In this document: one piece after another, positions 12,710 through 21,508 of the stretch
Layout: every line of letters starts with the position of its first letter
Position numbering within the stretch: the stretch's first letter is position 1
NCBI GenBank assembly: GCA_900540535.1
Contig: UQGM01000035.1
Coordinates: 1 to 24,951 of the forward strand
Reading direction: 5' to 3'
Source: an uncultured Oscillospiraceae bacterium
Lineage (GTDB): Bacteria > Bacillota > Clostridia > Oscillospirales > Acutalibacteraceae
Length of the DNA: 24,951 nt
Program-made: the position numbers and the translations under genes
Notes under the pieces: generated by a model
Seen by the model: the letters and a program-made list of their open reading frames with translations, nothing else
Told to the model about the DNA's origin: nothing
Databases searched by the model: none

Positions 12710-14102
12710 AAGCATTTACCGCTTCGCTTTGCAAATTTGTTTCCTCGGTCGCAGGAGGATTGTTCTTTTTGATTTTCCTGAGAAAAACAATGAAACAAAT
12801 AAGATGTGCCGCAAATGTTATTCCCCATGTGACGGGATAAGAAATATACAATGTAGTAAGGGTTCTGTTAAGTGCAAAAATAGTATAAATCCAAACTATT
12901 CTCAGTCCGCAGGCGCCTACTAGAGAAACAACAGTGGGAACAACTGAATAACCTAAACCTCTGATTGATCCGCAACATACGTCCATCATTCCGCATAGGT
13001 AATATGTGAGGCAAACTACTGCCATACGGCTGATTCCGTATTCGATAACCTGTGCATCTTTTGAGTATATACCAAGAAGCTCATGTCCGAACAGGAATGC
13101 TCCGCCGCCCAGAACAGCTCCGATAACGAATACCATTACAAGGCTTCTTATAAGAATCGGTACAATACGGTTATACTTTTTGGCGCCCATATTCTGGCTT
13201 GTAAAGCTCAGGGATGCCTGATAAAGTGAGTTCATTGAGGTGTATACAAAACCTTCAATATTTGAAGCAGCGGTGTTTCCTGCCACTGCTATGGAACCGA
13301 AAGAGTTAATGGAAGACTGAATAAGTACGTTTGATATTGAGAAAACAGCGCCCTGAACTCCGGCGGGAAGACCTACTTTGACGATTTCGATAAGCTTTTC
13401 CTTATGTATCTTAAGCTGCTTTAAATAAAGCTTATAGTTTCCGGGGCTCTTTATAAGACACAAAACGACGAGTATCGCTGAAACAAACTGAGAAATAATA
13501 GTTGCAATTGCAACGCCTGAAACTCCCATTTCAAATACAATAACAAAGAAAAGATTAAGTGCGACGTTTATCAGTCCTGAAATAGTCAGGAAGAAAAGAG
13601 GACGCTTAGTATCTCCTACGGCACGCAGAATAGCAGCTCCAAAGTTATAAACCATAAGCGAAGGCATGCCGCAGAAAATAATTCTCATATAAAGAACGGA
13701 CTGATCAATAACGTTTTCAGGTGTTCCGGTAAGAAGTAATAAAGGTCTTGCAAGAGCAATTCCTGCAAAGATAAGAAAAACACCTGAAATAAAACTCAGA
13801 AGCACAGAAGTGTGAACTACATCGCTTACGTTTTTCCAGTCCTGAGCTCCGTAGTATCTTGCCATAACAACGCTGCTTCCGATAGAAAGTCCGATAAATA
13901 TATTGACTATAAGGTTGTTGAGGGCACTTGTTGCGCCGACGGCAGCCAGTGCATCGCTGCCGGTGTAACGACCTACTACAATTATGTCGGCGGCATTAAA
14001 AAGCAACTGTAAAACACCTGAAAGCATAAGTGGAATGGCGAACTGAATGAGCTTTCCTAAAATTGGTCCGTTGCACATATCAATCTCATAATTGCGCTTC
14101 AT
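12708..14102 (-). CDS. MATE family multidrug/sodium antiporter
   Basis: 464 residues with twelve predicted membrane spans and no signal peptide. The start MKRNYEIDMCNGPILGKLIQ and the following SGVLQLLFNAADIIVVGRYT and AVGATSALNNLIVNIFIG are typical of MATE exporters, which expel cationic compounds in exchange for Na+ or H+. ATG 14102 is chosen because GGAGGGAG lies 6 nt upstream; the in-frame ATG at 14120 has none. Monocistronic, and convergent with the DUF6054-like gene. The substrate cannot be told. Confidence 0.93.
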   Translation of the reverse strand: MKRNYEIDMCNGPILGKLIQFAIPLMLSGVLQLLFNAADIIVVGRYTGSDALAAVGATSALNNLIVNIFIGLSIGSSVVMARYYGAQDWKNVSDVVHTSVLLSFISGVFLIFAGIALARPLLLLTGTPENVIDQSVLYMRIIFCGMPSLMVYNFGAAILRAVGDTKRPLFFLTISGLINVALNLFFVIVFEMGVSGVAIATIISQFVSAILVVLCLIKSPGNYKLYLKQLKIHKEKLIEIVKVGLPAGVQGAVFSISNVLIQSSINSFGSIAVAGNTAASNIEGFVYTSMNSLYQASLSFTSQNMGAKKYNRIVPILIRSLVMVFVIGAVLGGGAFLFGHELLGIYSKDAQVIEYGISRMAVVCLTYYLCGMMDVCCGSIRGLGYSVVPTVVSLVGACGLRIVWIYTIFALNRTLTTLYISYPVTWGITFAAHLICFIVFLRKIKKNNPPATEETNLQSEAVNA

Positions 14103-14307
14103 TTTTTTACTCCCTCCCATAATAATTATAAAGCTGTCTGTATATTTTATATCTCTTTTATTTTTATTACAACAATTTATCAGTTTTTTGTTCGATTATA
14201 TAAAAAAGCATGGGAGAGTCCATGAGGTTTTGACGTTTAGCAAAGAAAAGCGTAAATATTAATATAGAAAGTAATTAATACTAAAATAATCACATGTAGT
14301 GCCTGCC

Positions 14308-14336
14308 TTGAAAAAGGTAAAGATTATAAGTATAAT
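14308..14336 (+). promoter_or_regulatory. Promoter of the peptidase operon
   Basis: TTGAAA (14308-14313), a 17-bp spacer and TATAAT (14331-14336), 31 bp before the first M42 peptidase. The rest of the 265-bp divergent region (14103-14367) is AT-rich with nothing else convincing. Confidence 0.75.
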
Positions 14337-14367
14337 GAAAGGCAGCTAAAAACGGAGGTGCATATAA

Positions 14368-15393
14368 ATGGATGTTGAAAAAATTACAGAACTTCTGTCC
14401 TGTGAGAAAGGCGTGTCCGGCAGGGAGGAAGAACTGCATTCTGTTTTAAGAGATTTACTTTCTGAAAACGGAGAAATCTCAACAGACGGCATGGGCAATT
14501 TTTTCTGTACAATAAATAAAGGCGCCGAGGGCAGACGTATGCTTCTCGATGCCCATATAGATAAAATAGGACTGATAGTAAAATATATTGATGAAAACGG
14601 ATTCGTAAAATGCGATTCCTGCGGAGGAATGGATTGGCGTGTTCTCTCCGGTGAAGAAGTTGTCATAATGGGCAAAGACCCCGTTAAAGGTATTATATGC
14701 AGTATTCCGCCTCATCTTTCTTCGGGTGATGAAAGCAAGGCTCTCGACAGTGATTCGCTGTACATTGATACGGGATTCAGTGGCAAAAATTTAAAGAAAA
14801 AAGTTTCTCTCGGTGATCGTGTATTAGTTGAGAAACCCTTTGCAAAGCTTCTTTCAGGATGCATTACAGCTCCCGCTCTCGATAACCGAGCCGGTGCTGC
14901 GGCGATAATTGCCGCTTTAAAGCTTCTCTGCGAAAGAGGATATAAAGGAGAAGTTATCTGTGCTTTAACCGTTCAGGAAGAAGTAGGTACAAGAGGAGCG
15001 GGCCCTGCCGTATTTAAAATGAAACCGGATGAAGCAATTGTAGTCGACGTAAGCTTTGCACTTTCACCGGGACTTAAAAATGAAGAATGCGGAAAACTCG
15101 GTAAAGGTCCTATGATAGGTGTATCTCCGACTCTTGATGAAAATATTACAAACACTCTTATAAAGGTGTGCGAAGAAGAGAATATCCCGTTCCAGCGAGA
15201 GGTAATGGGAGAAAGAACGGGAACAAACGCTGATGTTATCAGTATAAATTCAGGAGGAATAAAAACAGGACTTGTATCAGTACCTCTCAGATATATGCAC
15301 ACTGCTGACGAGGTTGTGGATACAGCGGACATTGAAAATACCGCAAAGCTCTTGGCATGTTATATTGAGAAAGGAGGCTGCTATGATGACTGA
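14368..15393 (+). CDS. M42 family metallo-aminopeptidase, divergent copy
   Basis: 341 residues, a cytosolic M42 (TET-like) aminopeptidase that trims peptides with two metal ions. Ligand candidates are His63 (DAHID), Asp172 (ALDNRAG), Glu204-Glu205 (QEEVGTRGA), Asp227 (VVDVS) and His311 (RYMHT). The motif after the first ligand reads AHIDKIG instead of the usual AHMDE(V/I)G, a charge reversal that the next gene does not share. An insertion domain spans about 70-165. GGAGG lies before ATG 14368. It overlaps the second M42 gene by 11 bp, so the two are probably made together. Confidence 0.9.
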   Translation: MDVEKITELLSCEKGVSGREEELHSVLRDLLSENGEISTDGMGNFFCTINKGAEGRRMLLDAHIDKIGLIVKYIDENGFVKCDSCGGMDWRVLSGEEVVIMGKDPVKGIICSIPPHLSSGDESKALDSDSLYIDTGFSGKNLKKKVSLGDRVLVEKPFAKLLSGCITAPALDNRAGAAAIIAALKLLCERGYKGEVICALTVQEEVGTRGAGPAVFKMKPDEAIVVDVSFALSPGLKNEECGKLGKGPMIGVSPTLDENITNTLIKVCEEENIPFQREVMGERTGTNADVISINSGGIKTGLVSVPLRYMHTADEVVDTADIENTAKLLACYIEKGGCYDD

Positions 15394-16405
15394 ATTGCTT
15401 AAAAATCTTTGTAATGCAAATGGTATTTCCGGCAGAGAAGATGAAGTAAGAAAACTGATTCTTTCTGAAATAGAGCCTTTTGCTCAGTGCAAGGTAGATG
15501 CTTTGGGTAATATAATTGCCTTTAAAAAGGGAAAAAATGCGGCAGCTTCAAAAGTGATCCTTGCTGCCCATATGGATGAAGTAGGATTTATGGTAAACTA
15601 CATTACCGAAAGCGGATATGTAAAGATTGCTCCGGTGGGAGGAATTGACCAGCGTGTAGTTTACGGCAGAAGAGTGATTATAGGTAAAAACAAAATAACC
15701 GGTGTAATCGGTGCCAAGGCTGTTCATCTTCTCAGCGGAGATGAAAGAAATAAAGTCCCGGATTTTTCAGAAATGTATGTGGATATCGGAGCTGAAAGCC
15801 GTGAAGAAGCGGAAAAATATGTAAGCCTTGGCGACAGTGTTTATTTTGATTCTGATATTTATCCTTTTGGTGACGGATTTATTAAAGGCAAAGCTATTGA
15901 TGACAGAGCGGGATGTGCTATATTAATTGACATGATAAAGCAGGAACAGCCCTATGATTTGTATTTTGTCTTTACCGTTCAGGAGGAAGTAGGTACAAGA
16001 GGAGCTAAGGCAGCTGCATTTTCTTTAATGCCGGATAAAGCGATTGTTGTTGAAACCACTACCGCTGCGGATATTGCTGGAGTCAGCGGAGAAAAAAGAG
16101 TCTGCGAGCTTGGCAAAGGTCCCGTTGTGTCCTTTATGGACAGAGGCATAGTTTATGACAGCGAACTTTATTCTCTGGCTTTTAATATCGCTGAAAGAGA
16201 AAATATCCCCTGTCAGACAAAAACTCTTGTAGCGGGCGGAAATGACAGTGCAGTTATTCATGTAAGCGGAAGCGGTGTTAAAACAGTTGCAGTATCTCTG
16301 CCTTGCCGTTATCTTCATTCGCCGTCCTGTGTTATTTATGAAAAGGACTATGAAGACGCAAAGAAGCTGATACCTCTTCTTGCCGGGGAGATGGCGTCTT
16401 GCTGA
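15383..16405 (+). CDS. M42 family metallo-aminopeptidase, canonical copy
   Basis: 340 residues, paralogous to the preceding gene: SGREDEVR near the start, His63 in AAHMDEVGF, IDDRAG (Asp173-Asp174), QEEVGTRGA (Glu201-Glu202), Glu224 in VVETTT, and CRYLHSP near the end. The metal sites look intact, so this is likely the active or main subunit. M42 enzymes form tetrahedral dodecamers, and related paralogs can mix. ATG 15383 follows AAGGAGG by 5 nt; the ATG directly after it is the alternative. It overlaps the preceding gene and the following GNAT gene. Confidence 0.93.
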   Translation: MMTELLKNLCNANGISGREDEVRKLILSEIEPFAQCKVDALGNIIAFKKGKNAAASKVILAAHMDEVGFMVNYITESGYVKIAPVGGIDQRVVYGRRVIIGKNKITGVIGAKAVHLLSGDERNKVPDFSEMYVDIGAESREEAEKYVSLGDSVYFDSDIYPFGDGFIKGKAIDDRAGCAILIDMIKQEQPYDLYFVFTVQEEVGTRGAKAAAFSLMPDKAIVVETTTAADIAGVSGEKRVCELGKGPVVSFMDRGIVYDSELYSLAFNIAERENIPCQTKTLVAGGNDSAVIHVSGSGVKTVAVSLPCRYLHSPSCVIYEKDYEDAKKLIPLLAGEMASC

Positions 16406-17166
16406 AACTGCTGGAAAGTGAAATAAAACTGCCTTTACCGTTAAGTCCCATGGTCATAGAAATCGAAGTCCTTGTGAAAACCTACGGCTTTAACACATCT
16501 TTCGCTTTATTTTGGATTCAGGAGCTTGACGGCAAAATTACTGCGGCTGTTTCGAAGGTTGATTCCCATGTAATCGTTGCGGCAGAATACGGTTTTGATT
16601 CACAGGAGCTGAAAGAATTTTTAACTGTTATCGGTTTTTCTTCACTTTTGGGAGAAAGACAGGTTTTAGAGGATTTAGGCTTTAAAATTTCTGAAAAAGG
16701 CTTTATAATGAAATACAAACCCACAATAAGCTCAGATGAAAACAGTTCGCTTTTGACTCTCAACTGTGAACCGCCTTACAGGAAGATATATAATCTTCTG
16801 AAAGAGCCTGATGCTTTTGGTGAAAGTATTCCATCTTATGAAGACTGGCTCTGTGATTTGTCCGGTAGAGTGCGAAACAACTGTGCACGGGTTTTGTTCC
16901 GTGAAAAGGAAGATAAATGTATTTCCTGCGGAATGTTCACCTTTGAAAGTGATCGTGGAGCAGTTATCGGCGCAGTAGCAACACATAAGGATTTTCGCAG
17001 TAAAGGCTACGCATCAGATATTGTAAAAGAACTGTGTGCAGCTGCAAAATCGGAAAACAAAGATGTTTTTCTTATGTGCAGAGAAGATAAGGTATCTTTT
17101 TATAAAAAACTTGAATTTAAAATTACGGGAGAATTTTTTCTTTGTTTGGGAGTATATAATGAATAA
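16399..17166 (+). CDS. GNAT family N-acetyltransferase with an extra N-terminal domain
   Basis: 255 residues. The C-terminal about 110 residues form a GNAT fold with the acetyl-CoA loop DFRSKGYASDIVKELC (about 199-214) and the late Tyr in FYKKLEF. The N-terminal about 120 residues form a less conserved, possibly degenerate GNAT-like half. TTG 16399 overlaps the preceding TGA by 7 bp; GGGGAG lies about 9 nt upstream and no nearby ATG is better placed. Coupling to the two aminopeptidases suggests a part in peptide or amino acid metabolism. The substrate is unknown. Confidence 0.75.
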   Translation: MLKLLESEIKLPLPLSPMVIEIEVLVKTYGFNTSFALFWIQELDGKITAAVSKVDSHVIVAAEYGFDSQELKEFLTVIGFSSLLGERQVLEDLGFKISEKGFIMKYKPTISSDENSSLLTLNCEPPYRKIYNLLKEPDAFGESIPSYEDWLCDLSGRVRNNCARVLFREKEDKCISCGMFTFESDRGAVIGAVATHKDFRSKGYASDIVKELCAAAKSENKDVFLMCREDKVSFYKKLEFKITGEFFLCLGVYNE

Positions 17167-18424
17167 CTTTTTTAAATTTGACAAAAAAATAATTGAGGCT
17201 TCTGAAAAGGCAATGGAGCAATCAGAAAAAGCCTTTAAAAGAATAGACAGCATAACCGAATATAATCAGCAAAAGGTTCTTGCCGCCTTTATTGATAATA
17301 AGGTTAGTGAAAACCATTTGGGTATTTCCACCGGTTACGGTTATGGAGATCCGGGAAGAGAAACCCTTGATAAAGTTGTTGCTCAGGTTTTCGGCGGTGA
17401 AGATGCAGTGATTCGTCATACCTTTACCTGCGGTACTCATACCCTTGCAACGGCACTTTTCGGAATACTTCGCCCTGGAGATACAATGCTCTGTGCTACG
17501 GGGCTTCCATATGATACAATTCAGCCTGCAATAGGTATAACGGGTACTCCCGGTCAGGGTTCCTTGAAGGATTTAGGCGTAAAATATGTTCAGGCTGATT
17601 TAGATGAGAACGGCGAACCCGATATTGAAAAGATCGTATCTCTCATAGATAGCTCAGTTAAGATGGTATATATCCAGCGTTCAAGAGGATACAGTCTGCG
17701 TCCGAGTTTATCTGTTGCTAAAATCGGAGAGATAGCAAAAGCTGTAAAGGCAGTTAGCGGCGCTGTAATAATGGTAGATAACTGCTATGGTGAGTTTGTT
17801 GAAGAAACTGAGCCTCTTCAGGTTGGCGCAGATCTTATTGCAGGTTCACTTATAAAGAATCCCGGCGGCGGAATAGCTCCCTGCGGAGGATATATAGCCG
17901 GTAAAAAGGAATATGTTGAGCTTTGTACATACCGCATGACTACTCCGGGTCTCGGCAGAGAAGTTGGAGCTACTCTCGGACAAAACCGCAATCTGTTTAT
18001 GGGATTTTTCTCAGCTCCTCATGTTACAGGAGAAGCCCTTAAAACAGCTGAGTTTACAGCTTCTCTTTTCAGCATTTTAGGCTATGATGTAACTCCGAAG
18101 CCCGGTGAAGTAAGGGCGGATATAATTCAAAGTGTACTGCTTAAAAACGAAGAAGCACTTGTTGCCTTTTGTCAGGGAATGCAGAAAGGTGCTCCTGTTG
18201 ATTCATACGTAACTCCCGAACCGTGGGATATGCCCGGCTATGACAGTAAGGTTATTATGGCGGCAGGTGCATTTACATTAGGTTCTTCAATTGAACTTTC
18301 TGCGGATGCGCCTCTTCGTGAGCCTTATGCAGCATGGATGCAGGGAGGACTTAATTTCCACAGCGGAAAGACAGGAGTAATGCTTGCCGCTCAGGCAATG
18401 TTTGAAAAAGGACTTATCCGTTAA
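17159..18424 (+). CDS. Methionine gamma-lyase family PLP enzyme ("aluminium resistance" type)
   Basis: 421 residues, a fold-type I PLP enzyme. The N-terminal ISTGYGYGDPGRETLD and FTCGTHTLATALFGILRPGD segments, Asp207 (MVDNCYGEF) and the PLP lysine Lys233 (GSLIKNPGGG) fit the Met_gamma_lyase family, to which the YnbB/aluminium-resistance proteins belong. The true reaction is poorly established; carbon-sulfur lyase activity is the family assumption. ATG 17159 overlaps the end of the GNAT gene by 8 bp and has TTGGGAG upstream as a weak ribosome site, so it is likely translated by coupling. A longer frame into the GNAT gene exists but is not family-like. Confidence 0.88.
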   Translation: MNNFFKFDKKIIEASEKAMEQSEKAFKRIDSITEYNQQKVLAAFIDNKVSENHLGISTGYGYGDPGRETLDKVVAQVFGGEDAVIRHTFTCGTHTLATALFGILRPGDTMLCATGLPYDTIQPAIGITGTPGQGSLKDLGVKYVQADLDENGEPDIEKIVSLIDSSVKMVYIQRSRGYSLRPSLSVAKIGEIAKAVKAVSGAVIMVDNCYGEFVEETEPLQVGADLIAGSLIKNPGGGIAPCGGYIAGKKEYVELCTYRMTTPGLGREVGATLGQNRNLFMGFFSAPHVTGEALKTAEFTASLFSILGYDVTPKPGEVRADIIQSVLLKNEEALVAFCQGMQKGAPVDSYVTPEPWDMPGYDSKVIMAAGAFTLGSSIELSADAPLREPYAAWMQGGLNFHSGKTGVMLAAQAMFEKGLIR

Positions 18425-18436
18425 GGGGGAACAGCC

Positions 18437-19138
18437 ATGTACGAGTTTGACGGAATTAAACCACAGGCGCTTTTTCTCCTTGCAGATAATAAATTCAATG
18501 ACAGTAAGCCTTTTTATGAGGAACATAAAGCCGAAATCAATCGTCTTGCCGTAAAGCCCATGCGTCAGATAGGCGTACTCCTTTCGGATGATATGGCGTC
18601 ACTTGACGATAAAATGGTTTTAAATCCTGTAAGAATGGTTTCAAGGATAAGGCGTGATACAAGGTTTTCCAAGAATAAAGCGCTTTACAGGGATAATATA
18701 TGGATTATGTTTATGCGTTCAAAGCAGGATTATAAATATCTGCCCTGTATGTGGTTTGAGGTAACCCAGCAGTATTATTCCAGCGGAATTGCCTTTTTCA
18801 GATCCATTCCGTTTCTTATGGATATTTACCGCAAGGAAATAGCGGAACATCCAGATAAATTTGAAAAAGCGGTAAAAAGCGCAGAAAAAGCAGGATATGT
18901 ATTTTCGGCAGACTCTTATGCAAGAGAAAAGCCCGGTATCTGTCCTGAAAAGCTTAAAGGTTACTATAACGCAAAGGACTGTTTCTTTATAAAGAGAAGT
19001 AAAAATTTTGAAGTTATAGGCGACGACAGAATAATAGATGAGCTTAAACAGGGATTCAAAGCGCTGAGTCCTTTATATAAATTCCTGCTTCGTGCTTCGG
19101 AGCGGGCAGAACAGGAGGAAAATTATGGCAGCAGATAA
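18437..19138 (+). CDS. DUF2461 family protein
   Basis: 233 residues. NKFNDSKPFYEEHKAEINRL, RDTRFSKNKALYRDNIWIMF and the C-terminal YKRSKNF-like FIKRSKNFEVIG are characteristic of DUF2461, a widespread family of unknown function. AAGGGGGA precedes ATG 18437. The frame overlaps the phosphohexomutase start by 14 bp. Nothing in the sequence suggests membrane association. Confidence 0.85.
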   Translation: MYEFDGIKPQALFLLADNKFNDSKPFYEEHKAEINRLAVKPMRQIGVLLSDDMASLDDKMVLNPVRMVSRIRRDTRFSKNKALYRDNIWIMFMRSKQDYKYLPCMWFEVTQQYYSSGIAFFRSIPFLMDIYRKEIAEHPDKFEKAVKSAEKAGYVFSADSYAREKPGICPEKLKGYYNAKDCFFIKRSKNFEVIGDDRIIDELKQGFKALSPLYKFLLRASERAEQEENYGSR

Positions 19139-20648
19139 GTTTTGGTCACATTTTAAAAGCGGAACAGATATTAGAGGTGTAGCTGTTGACGGTGTAGGGG
19201 GAGAACCTCTTGATTTGACCGATGAGGTAATAGAAAAGATAACAAAGGCGTTTGCATGTTTTATCTACGAAAAAGCGGGAAAGAACGGCTTAAATGTAGC
19301 AGTGGGACATGACTCAAGAATATCTGCTGAGCGTATTAAGGCAGCAGTAATAAAGGCGTTGGTAAAAAGCGGTATGAATGTTACAGACTGCGGACTTTCT
19401 TCCACCCCTGCAATGTTCATGACAACGGTTGATCTTGGATGCGACGCATCAATTCAGATAACAGCAAGCCATCATCCCTATCACAGAAACGGACTTAAAT
19501 TTTTCCTTCCTACCGGGGGACTTGAAGGTAAGGACATTTCCGTACTTCTCGATTACACAGAGAGAGAACATTTTATAATTTCCTCAAAAGAGGGAACAGT
19601 TAAAACAGAAAACTACATGAAGCGTTACAGCGAAAATCTCTGTGAAATGATTAAAAAGGGTGTAAATGCGGAGGATTACGAGCATCCTCTTAAGGGATAC
19701 AAAATTGTGGTTGACGCAGGTAACGGAGCCGGCGGATTTTATGCTGAAAACGTTCTCAAGGTACTCGGTGCAGATACTGATGGAAGCCGCTATCTTGAGC
19801 CTGACGGAATGTTCCCAAATCATATTCCAAACCCTGAAAACGAAAAGGCAATGGAATCAATTTGTGAAGCTGTTAAGGAAAGCAATGCCGATTTCGGTGT
19901 TATTTTTGATACTGATGTAGACAGAGCGGGATGCGTTGACAGCTTCGGAAATGAGATAAACCGCAACAAACTTATTGCTTTAGCTTCTGCAATCGCTCTT
20001 GAGGGTAATGAAGGCGGTACAATAGTTACCGACTCTGTAACCTCTTCAGGACTTAAAGAGTTTATTGAGAAAGACTTAGGCGGAGTACATCACCGTTTCA
20101 AGAGAGGTTATAAAAACGTCATAAATGAGTCTATAAGACTTAATAATGAAGGAATAAATTCACCCCTTGCCATTGAAACATCCGGTCATGCTGCTTTAAG
20201 AGAAAACTATTTCCTTGATGACGGAGCATATCTTATAACTAAAATTATCATAAAACTTGCTCGTCTTGGAAAAGAGGGCAAAACACTTACAGAGCTTACT
20301 GCTGCTCTCAAAGAGCCCGTTGAAAGCAAAGAGATAAGAATGAAAATTCTTGAGGAAGATTTTGCTGCTTGCGGTAACAGGATAATAAATGAGCTCGAAA
20401 AGTATGCTGAAAGTAAGTCTGATTGGCATATTGCCGACGATAACCGTGAGGGAATCAGAGTTTCATTTGATAAAGAAAACGGTGACGGATGGTTCCTGCT
20501 GCGTCTTAGCGTACACGATCCGATTATGCCCCTTAATATCGAAAGCGACAGTGTAGGCGGTGTTAAGAAAATAGCTGGAAAGCTTTATGAGTTCCTTAAA
20601 AACGTACAGGGATTGGATATTTCACCCGTTGAAAGTTCACTGAATTAA
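19125..20648 (+). CDS. Phosphohexomutase (phosphoglucomutase/phosphomannomutase family)
   Basis: 507 residues in the four-domain alpha-D-phosphohexomutase fold. It interconverts sugar 1- and 6-phosphates. SGTDIRGVA is near the start, the phosphoserine loop is TASHHPYHRNG (Ser115; His replaces the common Asn of TASHNP), the Mg2+ loop is FDTDVDRAG (Asp262, Asp264, Asp266), the sugar-binding ETSGHAALRE follows, and the C-terminal phosphate site is in DNREGIRVSF. ATG 19125 has AGGAGG upstream and overlaps the DUF2461 gene. Last gene of the peptidase operon. Glucose versus mannose preference cannot be read from sequence. Confidence 0.92.
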   Translation: MAADKFWSHFKSGTDIRGVAVDGVGGEPLDLTDEVIEKITKAFACFIYEKAGKNGLNVAVGHDSRISAERIKAAVIKALVKSGMNVTDCGLSSTPAMFMTTVDLGCDASIQITASHHPYHRNGLKFFLPTGGLEGKDISVLLDYTEREHFIISSKEGTVKTENYMKRYSENLCEMIKKGVNAEDYEHPLKGYKIVVDAGNGAGGFYAENVLKVLGADTDGSRYLEPDGMFPNHIPNPENEKAMESICEAVKESNADFGVIFDTDVDRAGCVDSFGNEINRNKLIALASAIALEGNEGGTIVTDSVTSSGLKEFIEKDLGGVHHRFKRGYKNVINESIRLNNEGINSPLAIETSGHAALRENYFLDDGAYLITKIIIKLARLGKEGKTLTELTAALKEPVESKEIRMKILEEDFAACGNRIINELEKYAESKSDWHIADDNREGIRVSFDKENGDGWFLLRLSVHDPIMPLNIESDSVGGVKKIAGKLYEFLKNVQGLDISPVESSLN

Positions 20649-20667
20649 ATTTAATAACAATATGAAA

Positions 20668-20699
20668 AAACAGTCGTCTTGAAAACAAGGCGGCTGTTT
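20668..20699 (+). terminator. Terminator of the peptidase-phosphohexomutase operon
   Basis: A 13-bp stem (20668-20680 with 20687-20699, two G-U pairs) with a 6-nt loop, ending in TTTCTT. The U-tract is interrupted but the stem is strong. Confidence 0.7.
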
Positions 20700-20859
20700 C
20701 TTAATGATATGCTTGCACAATAGAATATATTTGTGTAAATTAATTAGCTAAAATAAAAATTGTCGAATTTTGTAGAAATATTGTCACACTTCTCTATTTC
20801 TTTTCGTTTATATATATAGGGAGTTAAAATTGTTTAACGAAACTGAAAGAGGGAGAAAA

Positions 20860-21300
20860 ATGCTTAAAAGAACACTTAGTTTTTTAATGTGCCTTGTAAT
20901 GTTCATGTCTTTTAACACTATTGCTTTTGCAGCTGAAAGCGAACCTGAAAGTCAGCCTGGAGTTCAGCCTTATTATACTCTTATTGACCATACATCTTCA
21001 TGGATAAGAGGTGAAGATGGTGGCAAAGTAAGCTGTTTCTCATATGCATGGGGAATAGAAGGTCTTGCTACTAAAACAGGTATTGATGTATATCTTCAGA
21101 AGAAAGTTCTTTTATGGTGGTCAAATACCGATTATGAATGGCATACCCTTGCTCCCGGTGACTATGCTGAAATAAAAGCTTACTATTACCAGCTTCCGTC
21201 AAAGGGAACATACCGTGTAAAATCAGTCATTACTGTTTATTCAGGCAGCCAGAAGGAGTCAACAACAACATACAGTCAGCAGTATACTTACGGCGGATAA
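20860..21300 (+). CDS. Small secreted protein of unknown function
   Basis: 146 residues. A Sec signal peptide (about 1-25: KRTL, a hydrophobic core, then AFAA) should be cut after Ala24 or Ala25, leaving about 121 exported residues. The mature part starts with a Glu/Ser/Pro/Gln linker and then a Trp/Tyr-rich, beta-type sequence (VDVYLQKK-like IDVYLQKKVLLWW, YRVKSVITVYSGS) ending in YTYGG. No sortase or lipobox motif is present. GAGGGAG lies before ATG 20860. Flanked by terminators on both sides, so monocistronic. Family not recognised; it resembles small secreted proteins common in gut Clostridia. Confidence 0.75.
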   Translation: MLKRTLSFLMCLVMFMSFNTIAFAAESEPESQPGVQPYYTLIDHTSSWIRGEDGGKVSCFSYAWGIEGLATKTGIDVYLQKKVLLWWSNTDYEWHTLAPGDYAEIKAYYYQLPSKGTYRVKSVITVYSGSQKESTTTYSQQYTYGG

Positions 21301-21337
21301 GTTTTTAATCAATAAAAAATTTATATTGCTATATACT

Positions 21338-21380
21338 GCGCAGGACACAAAACTCCCTTGTCCTGCGCCTTTTCTTTTTA
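21338..21380 (+). terminator. Terminator of the secreted-protein gene
   Basis: A perfect 10-bp GC-rich stem GCGCAGGACA (21338-21347) / TGTCCTGCGC (21359-21368), then CTTTTCTTTTTA. Confidence 0.85.
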
Positions 21381-21439
21381 CATACATAATTTGTAAAAAA
21401 TTTTTTTAAATATTGTTACGCTCATTTAGACGATTTTCC

Positions 21440-21468
21440 TTGAAGTGAAAAACTCCATATTGTATAAT
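21440..21468 (+). promoter_or_regulatory. Promoter of the NuoE/NuoF-type electron-transfer operon
   Basis: TTGAAG (21440-21445), a 17-bp spacer and TATAAT (21463-21468), 40 bp before the first gene. No operator or riboswitch was recognised. Confidence 0.75.
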
Positions 21469-21508
21469 AATATTACGAAATTATAAAATAATGAGGAGGT
21501 CTTTTCGG

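Noticed and set aside
14103..14307. A riboswitch or small RNA in the MATE-peptidase divergent region
   Set aside because: AT-rich with no stable multi-stem structure or terminator that I could find; only the -35/-10 at 14308-14336 is convincing.
17036..17158. A longer N-terminus for the methionine gamma-lyase family gene
   Set aside because: The extra 41 codons overlap the GNAT C-terminus in another frame and are unlike the family; the ATG at 17159 fits the family start.
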